A stretch of DNA of 64,000 nt, taken from contig SKCR01015028.1 in assembly GCA_019454045.1 (NCBI GenBank), positions 1 through 64,000 of the forward strand, written 5' to 3'. Shown piece by piece: positions 45,015 through 56,518 of the stretch. Each line of letters starts with the position of its first letter. Position 1 is the first letter of the stretch. A model generated the notes under the pieces. The model saw only the letters and a program-made list of their open reading frames with translations, ran no database searches and had not been told where the DNA came from. Origin of the DNA: Zanthoxylum bungeanum. Lineage: Eukaryota; Streptophyta; Magnoliopsida; Sapindales; Rutaceae. The position numbers and the translations under genes were made by a program.

Positions 45015-47122
45015 TGTTGAGTTCTAATATAGGTCCCAAGAATCATGAAATCAAGCACAAAAAACGCATGAACACATCAAAGGAGTAAGGCGGAAACATA
45101 ACTCACATTGAACGGTTTGAGATGCGAAGAACAAAACCCATTTTCCTCCTTGTTGAAGCTCGGTTTTGTGCTCCTTGAGCTGCTGGACTGCACGTTTTTG
45201 TTCTGTTTTGGCTCCTCCAAAATCGGCCATGGAAGACCTCCATTGAAGCTCCAAGCTTCAGGTCCAAAAATGATTCAAGCTCAAAATTCGTTTCCCTATC
45301 ACCATAGTATAACCCATGTGTGTGCTAGCACTCTTTCTTATTCTTTATCTTTGATCAAACCAAAAGAATGAAGAAGATTTGGCTCAAAGCCGTGAGAGAA
45401 GAAGAAGAAAATGGAGGGAACCCATTTTTCACAAAAACCGTGAATGGGAGGTCATGGAAGAGAGAGAATAAAAAGCTTTATATATGTTTTATTATTAAAT
45501 TATTTACCAAGTAAATAAATAAATAAACATATATTATACTTTAAATCAAAAGTCAAAAGGTACAAGTCCAATCAACTTTCAAGCCATCACATTTCACTAT
45601 TCACATCAAGTCACTTTAATAAAGTGACAACATGTCATATCACATCACTCAAAGTGACAAGTGATTTGACAATTGACGCGACTAGTGATTTGACGCTTGA
45701 TGTGACTTGCGTGCCGCGTTCGAATTCGAAATGCGAATGCGCTCGCAATCACACTCGGGCTCGGGTTCGCTAATTCCAAATTAACGAATTTTCCGTTGCG
45801 TCGTAATTAAATGATTACGCCTAGCGAATTCACTATTCATGTCGCTAACGAATTGATTCTAAATTAATTCGTTCGCCCGAATTAAAATCGAATTTTAACT
45901 CCGCGTCGAAATCTAATTTCTTATATAATATCGAATATATTATTTTATCGATTAATTCCAAATTAATCGTTCTCTCTCTTTAATTAATATTTTATCCCAG
46001 ATAAAATCTCTCCGCAATTAATCCCAGATTAATTTTCTCTCTTCTTCTAATTAATCCCAGATTAATTAAAGTGCGAGTTATACATCATCGGTGAATCTTC
46101 GGAAGCGACCCATGAGATCTCCGGATATGTTGGCAGTAAATACGGTTATCGGACTATCCGAACACGTAAGTACCTCGTACTACGTTTATACCGATTTACA
46201 AGACAAGGTTGGCTTCTAGCAAAGCGCCATGCCTACCCAATTCTCCAGAAATATTCTTACAGGAATATATAGATCTGTATCAAGCGTAGTATACCGTAGT
46301 ATTGTGTATATCGGCCCAGTATCGGATAGTCACGTACTAGGGCTGGGGCTGGATAAGTGTCTGCCCCGTCCGAAGCACATGTCGGATGTCTGGTAACTAG
46401 TCTCTATAATCAGATATTCATGACCTGGTCATAATATCATGATTGGATGCGCATCACTCAAGAGCACTAGTACCGTATCCTGCGTGACATCATCTCCACT
46501 ATGACTGAAGTGATACTTCCGTCTTGACATCACACCCAATACACTACGACTCTCTGATAAACCCAGAAGTGGTGTACGCAGAACCGGTTAAAGCCCTGTA
46601 CCACCAAGAACAAAGTCTACCGATTATCGTAAGTATTAGCGGTGCAAGTCTCAGGTTAAGACCAAATACACCTACCCTGATGTCGGACTCCCATAGACAC
46701 ATAGTCATAATACCAATGGGATTCCGAGGGGTCTATCCAGAGCGAAGCTGTTTCCCGTACCATCGGTGAAACACAACCTCCTATCGCACTTGCATAAGTA
46801 TCCAATACTTAAATATATGAGAACTATGCCGTTGGGCCCTCACAACGCGCACAAGTGCAATACTAGCCTATTCTGCATTATCGATGTCCTGTCTCGATAA
46901 TACTACGACTAGGGATATTTAATGATTTATCCTACGTGGACTAATACTGTCTCATATCATTCTCCGTCCAAGAACAAATCATAGGGACCTCTCATCATTT
47001 ATATATCTAAGGTGATCTAATCACAAATGATAAGAGTGCAATCTCCTTTGTCACATAGTTAATTTGTACAACAACACCATGATCTGTACAAATAGTGACG
47101 CTATGGGTCATATTATCCAACA
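45015..47122 (-). repeat. copia LTR, right copy
   Basis: Direct near-identical copy of 36967-39069, ending TATCCAACA, followed directly by the 38-bp tandem repeat of the solo LTR. Confidence 0.9.
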
Positions 47123-47272
47123 ATAGATTGTAGACAAATATGTTGTATGCAAATTTGGACATAGATTGTATGCAAATAGGTTGTATGCAAATTTGGACAT
47201 AGATTGTATGCAAATAGGTTGTATGCAAATTTGGACATAGATTATAACCAAATAGGTTGTATACAAATATGA
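47123..47272 (+). repeat. 38-bp tandem repeat in solo LTR
   Basis: Four units (47123, 47161, 47199, 47237) of ATAGATTGTATGCAAATAGG.. form; the last is diverged. Units of related sequence with a shorter period occur in the inverted LTR at about 60900-60970. Confidence 0.9.
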
Positions 47273-47600
47273 AAATGTGTTACATGTGAACTTAGATGAA
47301 CTTTTGATTTATGCGTGCGAACTTAGAAATAGAATACCCTTAGGAATATATGTTGCTAGACTCGATTAAATTATTGCACAAATCATTTTATTACAAGTGG
47401 CATAAGTAAGGGACCATTCCGAACCCAACGGTTTGAGGTCTTCCCTTGCGAGGGGTGAGTGCGGCCTTAAATCATTTTCCTGGTTCACACAGGGTGGCGA
47501 CTCCTTTATTCTCCGGTTTAGTCCCCCGCGGGCTACTCCGCACTCCCAACCAAGCCACGAGCCCGGAACAGCATGTGTCGCCCAGTTTCTGTGTCCCACA

Positions 47601-48165
47601 ATGAGACAGTAGCATTGACGGAAGATTTCAGCGCCATCAATCAGATAAAGCTTCCCCTAGAGTTGAAAGATCCTGGCAGTTTCACCATTCTTTGCATCAT
47701 AGGAGAACATAACTTCAGTAGGGCTTTGTGTGATCTAGGTGCGAGTGTTAACTTGATGTCTTTTTCTATTTTCCGGAAATTATAGATTTGAGAAACAATG
47801 CCCACATCAGTCTCTCTGCAACTTGCTGATAGAACGCTCGTATTTCCGAGAGATGTAATTGAAGATGTGCTGGTCAAAGTTAAAAAATTTATTTTCCCAG
47901 CAGATTTTATTGTCCTTGATATGGAGGAAGACGAAGACGTGTCGATCATACTCGGGAGACCATTCTTGGCTACAGGTCGAACTATTATTGATGTACAAAC
48001 ATGAGAACTAACCATGAGGGTACAAGACCAAAAGTAAAATTCAATGTTTTCAAAGCCATGGAATTCCCCGATGAAGAAAAGAATGATAAATGTTTCAGAC
48101 TTGATGTGATACATAGTACCATTCAGAACTCCAATGTAATGTAAATTTCTACTGACAAACTGTCT
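47601..48165 (+). pseudogene. unit 2: protease, after the solo LTR
   Basis: Encodes LKDPGSFTILCIIGEHNF, the active-site LCDLGASVNLM and, in the next open piece (47798-48004), [16 protein letters not shown] and [20 protein letters not shown] and TGA stops around 47783-47793 and TGA at 48002 break it. Confidence 0.8.
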
Positions 48166-48590
48166 GTGGAGCCTAAAGATAAATCGTTCTGCGTACTGAA
48201 GAAGCCTATTCTAGCACTACAAGCAACAGAAGAGAAACAGTTCCACCAGCTCAACGAATTAGATGAATTTCACATTCGGCCTTTTGAGAATGCCAAATTA
48301 TAGAAAGAAAATGCCAGAAAGAAACATGATGAAAAGTTAGTGCGCATACAACGGGAACCAGGGCAGAAGGTACTGTTAAACAAATCAAGGTTGAAACTCT
48401 TCCCATGGAAGCCAAAATCACGGTGGTCAGGTCCATTCCTAATCACCAAGGTTTTACCAGATAGAGCCGTTGAGATACATGATCCCAACTCCAAGTCAAG
48501 CACAACTGGGGAGAATCATTTGAGCGACAAAAAGAAAGTGTCACAATTTCAGATCCAACCTAACGTTCGGTTAGCCATATCTAGCTGACG
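48166..48590 (+). pseudogene. unit 2: integrase C-terminal remnant
   Basis: Encodes FHQLNELDEFHIRPFENAK, then (48340-48588) REPGQKVLLNKSRLKLFPWK, PKSRWSGPF and LITKVLPDRAVEIHDPN. A TAG at 48301-48303 and loss of the last segment break it. Joined to protease by the same deletion as in units 1 and 3. Confidence 0.75.
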
Positions 48591-48700
48591 ACTTTAAACT
48601 TAGCGCTAGCAGGGAGTAACCCATGCAATTTGTGTATATATTGTGATCTGGTGTGTTTTATTTTTTTGTGTTTAATTTTTGCAGGTAAAGTCATTTCACG

Positions 48701-49249
48701 ATGGAAGAAGCTCGCGCAAATCTTCACAAGCAATTTCCTTCTCTCCATCAAAAATCTCTGATGAAAGTCTATAAAGTTCGCTTCGAACGGATGAGACTAC
48801 TAATGATCAAGGGTATTCCCACTGATATTCATTGGATTATTGAAGCATGGGTCCGATTGGCAGATGAGTCCTCTGATTCTTTTATTTCACATCTTCCTGG
48901 TTTAGGAAGAAGCACATATGCTAAAAAGAGAAGAGCTAAAAGAATGGGTGTATGCTATAAATGTGCTCGTATGTTTTGTGATACTCGTTGTCATGCTTTA
49001 GGAATGGTGTCTGATAACTGTGAAGATAAGATAAATTTCATTATGGATGGCTTGAGTAATGAGTCTTTAGATGACATATCTAAAACTCTTGAGACGCATC
49101 CCAATGGATATGTGTATCACGAAATTCACGTGTTATATACACAATTCCGAAAAGAAAGACAATAGTATAGTCTTGAGAATCTGACTCTAAAAGACCCTGT
49201 CTGCCAATTTATAAGAAAATTGGATGGGAAGCTTGTCCCTAACGCATAG
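48701..49249 (+). pseudogene. unit 2: accessory ORF with one nonsense codon
   Basis: Same 182-codon length as 29948-30496, interrupted only by TAG at codon 155 (49163-49165). Keeps GLGRSTYAKKRRAKR and the cluster CYKCARMFCDTRC, with Arg in place of the unit 1 His. A 154-residue product including the basic and Cys parts would still be possible. A T-rich CAG acceptor-like site precedes it (about 48670-48685). Confidence 0.7.
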
Positions 49250-49510
49250 ACGTCAATCAAGCCGTAAATTATTGTAAATATTATATCTCTTTGTCTTTTC
49301 CTAATAATTGTGATTTGTTTTGTTATTTTCTTTTATTTTCTCCGACATGATCCAGACTTTTTGACCTTTCACGATTTTTTTTTGTTTCGCTAACAATCGT
49401 AATTTGGAAGATACTAGTGTTATTATTGCTCACCTTTTTTCAGGTATTATAAATTCAACTCATCATTGTACTTTTGAAGGCATCCAAATTTGATAAAGAA
49501 ACACATAAAA

Positions 49511-50126
49511 ATGGAAACCACTTCAAGAAGACGAATTGAAAACATCTGTGTGTTTTGCGGTACTAGTGTTGGTACTAAGCCACAATACGTAGAAGCAGCA
49601 CATGAATTGGGTCGAGTCATAGTTGAGAAGAATATGCACTTAGTATATGATGGTGGCAATCTTAGACTAATGCGGATCGTTTCAAAGGCTGTACAGGAAA
49701 GAGGTAGTCCAGTTCTGGGAATCATCCCAAAACCCTTAGCGGAAGCGAATCTGATTGGACTATCAAACGGAGAAGAACTGATTGTGCCAGGTATGTCTGA
49801 ACGACTGGTGGAAATGATTAACTGTGTTGATTCTTTTATTGCTTTTCCAGGAGGGTTGGGCAAACTTGAACATACACCAGAAACTGATTGGAATATTTAA
49901 TGTTGATGGAATTTATGATTTTCTTTGTGTATTTCTTGATGATTCCCGGAGAAATGGGTTCGTGTCAAAACCTTTAAAAGAACTCCTCTTCACTGCCAGA
50001 TCTGCCCCAGATTTAATTGACCAAATCTTAGCCTTTGAACCACTAATCGACCCTATCTTTTCCAAGATTAACTGGTCTGATACTGATCGTAAAAAGCATC
50101 GGATAAATCTGGATCTTAACCTTTAA
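49511..50126 (+). pseudogene. unit 2: LOG-like, 35-bp deletion in signature motif
   Basis: The N-terminal half is open (ICVFCGTSVGTKP, MSERLVEM, FPGGLG). Then 35 bp are missing between two TTGGG direct repeats near 49858, removing TLEE and shifting the frame. The downstream half is open in another frame to HRINLDLNL at 50126. YDGGN replaces YGGGN. The enzyme cannot be made intact. Confidence 0.85.
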
Positions 50127-51436
50127 TTTCCTTTCTAGATGTAGAATTGCAGCTAACCAGGTACTATCTTCTCAACTCATCTTCTACTTTTTAAGACATT
50201 GAGGACAATGTCTCATTTAGGTTTGGGGGAAGGGAATAGTTGAATAATATCTTGTTTTTATTGTGTTATTTTCGGTTTTTAATCTAATTTTTTCGGAAAA
50301 AATAAAAAAAAATTGAAATTTTTACAAAAATCAAAAAAATATTTTGTGTTTTTATGTTTTTAATTTGATTAATCGGGTGAAATTGGTGTGAGATAGTTGT
50401 GTAAGGAGTTTCCACTTCTGAGACGTATCTCAACCTATTTTGGAACAAGTTAATTTTTGTTTATTTCATTTCTAATTATTTAATTGATGAATTCTCCAGA
50501 AAACTGATTAAAATGAATCTTTATATGCTCAGTTGACAGATATTATCAACATACATGGTAACATACGAACATGAGTAGTAATTGACGAGTTTGTAATTTT
50601 CAGTGCTCTAGTTTAATTAGAGGAAGCATCTAAAAAAAGTGATGGGATAAAAACAAATGTCTGAGATCCGAGTTATTAAGTCCGTATGAGTGTTTTAACA
50701 CCTAGTGCTCTAAAAGCAACTGGTTTGGGAGCCACTGGCCCAAAACTTGCTACATGGATCAAAGATGTTATAAAAAAATATTTGAAGTCTGAGTAATTAA
50801 GTCTGTAGGGGTGTCTTAACACATGGTGCCCTAAATCCAACTGGTTTGGGAGTCTCTGTCCTAAAGCTCGCTACATGGATGGAAGATATTGTATATAAAA
50901 AAAAATATATATATCAGAAAAATATCCCATTGCTTAAAAATATGTGTGAATTTTGATATAACTTTAGGACAAAGATATTACTCTCTTTTCAACTACACTT
51001 GTGACTATTGTGGGGTAAAATGAGTTTATTAATATTTTATTGGCTGTGTATATAGAGAATGGTAAAAATAATCTGAGAATTTACTTATTCGGTAATTTAG
51101 AAAGAAAGAAAACGACTCTAAACTTGGATAAGAAGTTTCACATGTTTAGTCATTAACTTCTTTATTCTCTTTTCTCTTGTCTTTTTGCTTTTGTGTGCAT
51201 AAGTTTTACTATCTTTTTACTTTTGTAAAACGTTTTTGGGTATCGTTGCTGTAAACCCTCACGAGAGTACAACTCGTTCACTAGGGACACCTAAGGGTTT
51301 AAAGGCTTGTTGCATACTCTAAATACAATCGTGATCCCTACGAAAGTGGCCTAGTTTAATTTTATTTTAATGATGTTTATGTTATTTTATTTGGTTGTTT
51401 TGCTCGAGGACTAACAAAATGTTAGGTTTGGGGGTG
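50127..51436 (+). other. unit 2: 3' non-coding region and polypurine tract
   Basis: No gene. GAGGACAATG..GGTTTGGGGGAAGGG at about 50201-50236, the duplicated module (50660-50760 and 50795-50885), the conserved block 51238-51353 and the tract AGGTTTGGGGGTG ending at 51436. Confidence 0.75.
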
Positions 51437-52588
51437 TGATGAGTGGTAAATGTATCACTATTTCTCACTCATTTGACCTAATATTTTATATAGTTTCTTG
51501 CGTTTTGTGAATATTTTGATGTATTTTGTGTTATTTTGTAGATAAATAAAGTTTCAGGACTCTCTGGAGGTGATTCGTGGCCAAAACAGTGAAAAAGGAC
51601 AAAAAATGGCAAAATGGTCATTTCGCGCATCGCGACCGTTAACGTGCACTGGGTGCCTGTAAAAATATGCCGGGAAACATGTCAAAATCTGAGAAGTTTG
51701 ATCTTGCTAACGTGCGCCTGCCATGTGTCAACATCACATCAAATCTGCTAACATGCGCAATACCACGTGTCACCATCACATGTTACTGACAATCATCATC
51801 AGCCATATGTCATCCACGTGTCTGCCACGTGTCATCCACGTCAATGGCATACTGAGTCATTCTGCTACGTGTATGCCACGTCATCATCAACAAATCACAT
51901 TGCGCCACGTGTCACCATCACATGCTGCCGACAATCCATATCACCACGCCATCACAATTATTGAGTTAATCATCCAAATCTCCCATGTGTCAGCATTCTA
52001 TTAGGCCGATAGATTCCTCATCGCAACTTCAGCGGATAAGAGATCAAAGCATCCAATCAGCGCATGCCACGTCAGCGCGTCGCGACGCGTAATGGTGACG
52101 CGTCGCGACACGCTCGACCAAAAAAAGTCTATAAATTGAGGCCGAATTTTCATATCTGATTTCATACTTCCTTCTATGTAATTCCTTAAGAATACTAAGA
52201 AGATTGTATCTTGTTTCTTTATTTACAGCTTTCAGTAATTAATTTTCGCATTTGCACTTTCTTTTCTTTACTTTTCAGTCCTTACTTTCTGTAATTTACT
52301 TTTATGCAATAGTACTTTCCTTTATTTACTCTTCAGTTTTTACTTTTCAGTAATGAGGAGGTACCTATCTCTTGTTAGGGTTAAAGGTAAAGCTTTTATT
52401 ACTAATATTTAGATTAATCTCCCTTAATTATAATTTATATCGGTTGGTAATTATTAAATTGGTTTTAACCTGACTTAATGAGGATACTGCCTTGTTGGTC
52501 GGTTGGTAATTAATTATTAATTTGACTTAATCAGGATACCGCCTATATGGCTGGTTGGTAATATCACGCAAAGTTAATATATTATATC
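51437..52588 (+). repeat. unit 2 LTR, truncated and fused to unit 3 gag
   Basis: Same extent and same break as 32734-33903. Contains the CACGTG-type cluster (51720-51950) and TATA-like CTATAAATTGAGG near 52129. Confidence 0.85.
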
Positions 52589-53640
52589 AACTAAAAAAAT
52601 TTGATGCTATGTTTCAAAGTCAATCTGCTTCCATTAAAGCACTGGAGAATCAAATTGGACAACTGGCCAATGCTCAGAGTTACAGACCACCAGGAAATCT
52701 TCCCAGCAACACAGATTCAAATCCAAGGAACATGGGGAAAGAGCAGTGTCATGCCATCATTTTAAAAAGCGGTACTGAAATCAACAAAGATGCTGGAATC
52801 AGGGCATCCATTGAGGAAGTTCCAAAAGAAGCAGTTTCACAGATGGAGGAAAAAGACGCAAAGGAAAAAGAACTAGAAAGAATCACTCTACCTCCACCTT
52901 TTCCAGAGCGTCTCTAGAAAAAAAAAATTGGACAGCAGTTTGCTCGATTCTTTGAGGTGTTCAAAAAGCTACATATCAACATTCCATTTGCAGAAGCTTT
53001 GGAACAAATGCCCAGCTATGTCAAATTCATGAAAGACATTCTTTCACGAAAAAGAAGATTGGGAGATTACGAGACAATAGCATTGACGGAAGAATTCAGC
53101 GCCATCATTCAGAGAAAGCTTCCCCTAAAGTTAAAAGATCCTGGCAGTTTCACCATTCCTTGCATCATAGGAGAACATAACTTCGGTAGGGCTTTGTGTG
53201 ATGTAGGTGCGAATGTTAACTTGATGCCTTTTTCTATTTTCAGGAAATTACAGATTTGAGAAACAATGCCCACATCAGTCTCTCTGCAACTTGCTGATTG
53301 AACGCTCGTATTTCCGAGAGGTGTAATTGAAGATGTGCTGGTCAAAGTTGACAAATTTATTTTCCCAGGAGATTTTATTGTCCTTGATATGGAGGAAAAC
53401 GAAGACGTGTCGATCATACTCGGGGAGACCATTCTTGGCTACAGGTCGAACCATTATTGATGTAAAAAAATGAGAACTAACCATGAGGGTACAGGACCAA
53501 GAAGTAAAATTCAATGTTTTCAAAGCCATGGAATTCCCCCGATGACGAAAAGAATGAGGAATGTTTCAGACTTGATGTGATACATAATACCATTCAGAAC
53601 TCCAATATAATGCAAATTTCTACTGACAAACTATCTGTGG
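52589..53640 (+). pseudogene. unit 3: gag C-terminus and protease
   Basis: Open pieces 52555-52917 (IGQLANAQSYRPPGNLPSN, AIILKSG) and 52957-53259 (LKDPGSFTIPCIIGEHNFG, then CDVGANVNLM, in which the D-L-G-A-S active-site context is changed to D-V-G-A-N). Further shifts follow near 53300 and 53425. Clearly defective. Confidence 0.8.
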
Positions 53641-54060
53641 AGCCTGAAGATAAAACGTTCTGCGTACTGAAGAAGCCTATTATAGCACTACAAGCAACAA
53701 AAGAGAAACAGTTCCACTATCTCAACGAATTGGATGATATTCACATTCAGCCTTTTGAGAATGCCAAATTATAGAAAGAAAATTCCAGAAAGAAACATGA
53801 TGAAAAGTTAGTGCGCATACAACTGGAACCAGGGCAGAAGGTAATGTTAAACAAATCAAGGTTGAAACTCTTCCCATGGAAGCCAAAATCACGGTGGTCA
53901 GGTCCATTCCTAATCACCAAGGTTTTACCAGATAGATCTGTTGAGATACATGATCCCAACTCCAACAAAACATTCAAGGTTAAAAAGAAGCGTGTCTAGC
54001 ACTACTGGAGAGAATCATTTGAGCGACAAAAAGAAAGTGTCACAATTTCAGATCCAACCT
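53641..54060 (+). pseudogene. unit 3: integrase C-terminal remnant
   Basis: 53514-53774 and 53811-53999 encode LNELDDIHIQPFENAK and LEPGQKVMLNKSRLKLFPWK, PKSRWSGPF and FKVKKKRV. The junction with protease is the same as in units 1 and 2. The conserved GCGCTAGCAGGGAG box follows at about 54101-54118. Confidence 0.75.
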
Positions 54061-54199
54061 AACGTTCAGTTAGCCATATCTAGCTGACGACTTTAAACTT
54101 AGCGCTAGCAGGGAGTAACCCATGCAATTTGTGTATATATTGTGATATGGTGTGTTTTATTTTTATATGTTTAATTTTTGCAGGTAAAGTCATTTCACG

Positions 54200-54746
54200 A
54201 TGGAAGAAGCTCTCGCAAATCTTCACAAGCAATTTCCTTCTCTCCATTAAAAATCTCTGATGAAAGTCTATAAAGCTCGCTTGGAACGGATGAGACTACT
54301 AATGATCAAGGGTATTCCTACTGATATTCATTGGATTATTGAAGCACGGGTCCGATTGGCAGGTGAGTCCTCTGATTCTTTTATTTCACATCTGTCTGGT
54401 TTAGGAAGAAGCACCTATGCTAAAAAGAGAAGAGCTAAAAGAATGGGTGTATGCAATAAATATGCTCGTATGTTTTGTGATACTCGTTTTCGTTCTTTAG
54501 GAATGGTGTCTGATAACCGTGAAGATAAGATAAATTTCATTAGCGATGGCTTGAGTAAGGAGTCTTTAGATGACATACTAAAACTCTTGAGATGCATCCC
54601 AGTGGATATGTTATCACGAAATTTGCGTGTTATATATATTATTCCGAAAAGAAAGACAATAATATAGTCTCGAGAATTTGACTCTAAAGGACCCTGTTTT
54701 CCAATTTATAAGAAAATTGGATGGGAAGCTTGTCCCTAACGCATAG
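54200..54746 (+). pseudogene. unit 3: accessory ORF, broken
   Basis: Homolog of 29948-30496 with a TAA at 54248-54250, loss of key Cys residues (CNKYARMFCDTRF) and frameshifts near 54580 and later. Keeps GLGRSTYAKKRRAKRM. Confidence 0.75.
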
Positions 54747-55010
54747 ACGTCAATCAAGCCGTAAATTATTGTAAATATTATATCTCTTTGTCTTTTCCTA
54801 ATAATTGTGATTGTGTTTGTTATTTATTTTATTTTCTCCGACAGGATCCATACTTTTTGACCTCCTTTTTACGATTTTTTTTTTGTTTAGCTAACAATCG
54901 TAATTTGGAAGATACTAGTGTTATATTGCTCACCTTTTTTCAGGTATTATAAATTCAACTCATCATTGTACTTTTGAAGGCATCCAAATTTGATAAAGAA
55001 ACACATAAAA

Positions 55011-55492
55011 ACGGAAGCCACTTCAAGAAGACGAGTTGAAAACATCTGTGTGTTTTGCGGTACTAGTGTTGGTACTAAGCCACAATACGTAGAAGCAGCA
55101 CAGGAATTGGGTCGAGTCATAGTTGAGAAGAATATGCACTTAGTATATGGCGGTGGCAATCTTAGACTAATGGGGATCATTTCAAAGGCCGTACAGGAAT
55201 GAGGTAGTCCAATTCTGGGAATCATCCCAAAACCCTTGGCAGAAGCGAATCTGATTGGACCCACATCAAACGGAGAAGAACTGATCGTGCCAGGTATGTT
55301 TGAACGACTGGTGGAAATGATTAACCGTTCTGATGCTTTTATTGCTTTGCCAGGAGGGTTGGGCAAACTTGAACATACACCAGAAATTGATTGGACTATT
55401 TAATGTTAAAGGATTTTATGATTTTCTTTGTGTATTTCTTGATGATTCCCGGAGAAAATGTGTTCGTGTCAAAACCTTTAAAAGAACTCATC
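55011..55492 (+). pseudogene. unit 3: LOG-like, truncated
   Basis: The start ATG is ACG here. It shows an in-frame TGA at 55200-55202, a small insertion near 55260, the same 35-bp deletion after PGGLG as unit 2 (about 55365), and loss of the C-terminal third by a deletion that joins LOG directly to 3' non-coding sequence at about 55492. Confidence 0.85.
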
Positions 55493-56518
55493 TTATTTTC
55501 CACTCCTGAGACGTATCTCAACCTATTTTGGAACAAGTTAATTTTTTTTTATTTCATTTCTAATTATTTAATTTATGAATTCTCCAGAAAACTGATTAAA
55601 ATGAATCTTTATATACTCAGTTGACAGATATTATCAACATACATGGTAACATACGAACATGAGTAGTAATTGACGAGAGTTTGTAATATTCAGTGCTCTA
55701 GTTTAATTAGAGGAAGCATCTAAAAAAAACGATGGGATAAAAACAAATGTCTGAGTTCCGAGTTATTAAGTCCGTAGGGGTGTTTTAACACATAGTGTCC
55801 TAAAATCAACTGGTTTGGGAGCCACTGGCCCAAAGCTTGCTACATGGATCAAAGATGTTACAAAAAAAAAATATCTGAAGTCTGAGTAATTAAGTCTGTA
55901 GGGATGTCTTAACACCTGGTGCCTTAAAGCCAACTAGTTTGGGAGTCTCTGGCCTAAAGCTCGCTACATGGATGGAAGATATTGTATATAAATAAAAAAT
56001 ATATATCAGAAAAATATCCCATTGCTTAAAAAATTGTTTGAATTCTGATATAACTTTAGGACAAAAATATTACTCTCTTTTCAACTACACTTGTGACTAT
56101 TTTTGGGTAAAATGAGTTGATTAATATTTTGTTGGCTGTGTATATAGAGAATGGTAAAAATAATCGGAGAATTTACTTATTCGGTAATTTAGAAAGAAAG
56201 AAAACAACTCTAAACTTGGATAAGAAGTTTCACCTGTTTAGTCATTAACTTCTTTATTCTCTTTTCTCTTGTCTTTTTGCTTTTGTGTGCATTAGTTATA
56301 CTATCTTTTTACTTTTGTAAAACGTTTTTGGGTATCGTTGCTGTAAACCCTCACGAGATTACAATTCGTCCACTAGGGACACCTAGGGGTTTAAAGGCTT
56401 GTTGCATACTATAAATGCAACCGTGATCCCTACGGATGAGAGATTTATTTTAAAGATGTTTATGTTATTTTATTTGTTGTTTTGCTCGAGGACTAGCAAA
56501 ATGTTAGGTTTGGGGGTG
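55493..56518 (+). other. unit 3: 3' non-coding region and polypurine tract
   Basis: No gene. Lacks the GAGGACAATG box through deletion. Contains the duplicated module (55755-55855 and 55880-55975), the conserved block 56327-56437 (right end lost) and the tract AGGTTTGGGGGTG ending at 56518. Confidence 0.75.

Larger units (their letters stand above)
36510..47122 (-). mobile_element. tandem Ty1/copia structure (internal-LTR-internal-LTR)
   Basis: Plus-strand order is a 5' leader piece with primer site (36510-36966), LTR (36967-39069), polypurine tract and internal region (39070-45014), LTR (45015-47122). Both LTRs are preceded by the same leader plus primer site, which a simple insertion would not give. 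This is therefore a recombined tandem copy with its leftmost LTR lost. The two LTRs and the two leader pieces are nearly identical, so the event is recent. Confidence 0.8.
34390..47600 (+). repeat. solo gypsy-type LTR in unit 2, split by copia
   Basis: The two arms 34390-36509 and 47123-47600 form an LTR of about 2.6 kb with ends TGTAGG..CCCACA. Flanking 5-mers ACGAG (34385-34389) and ATGAG (47601-47605) are a target duplication with one change, and the unit 2 reading continues exactly across it, as shown by unit 3 at 53066-53080. No internal sequence remains, so it is a solo LTR. An inverted relative lies at 60647-62250. Short plus-strand ORFs such as 34848-35171 fall in its C-rich 5' part and are probably non-coding. 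Confidence 0.85.

Noticed and set aside
47123..47272. Possible CRISPR-like array of 38-bp repeats
   Set aside because: Units are directly adjacent with no spacers and lie inside a plant LTR; this is an ordinary tandem repeat.
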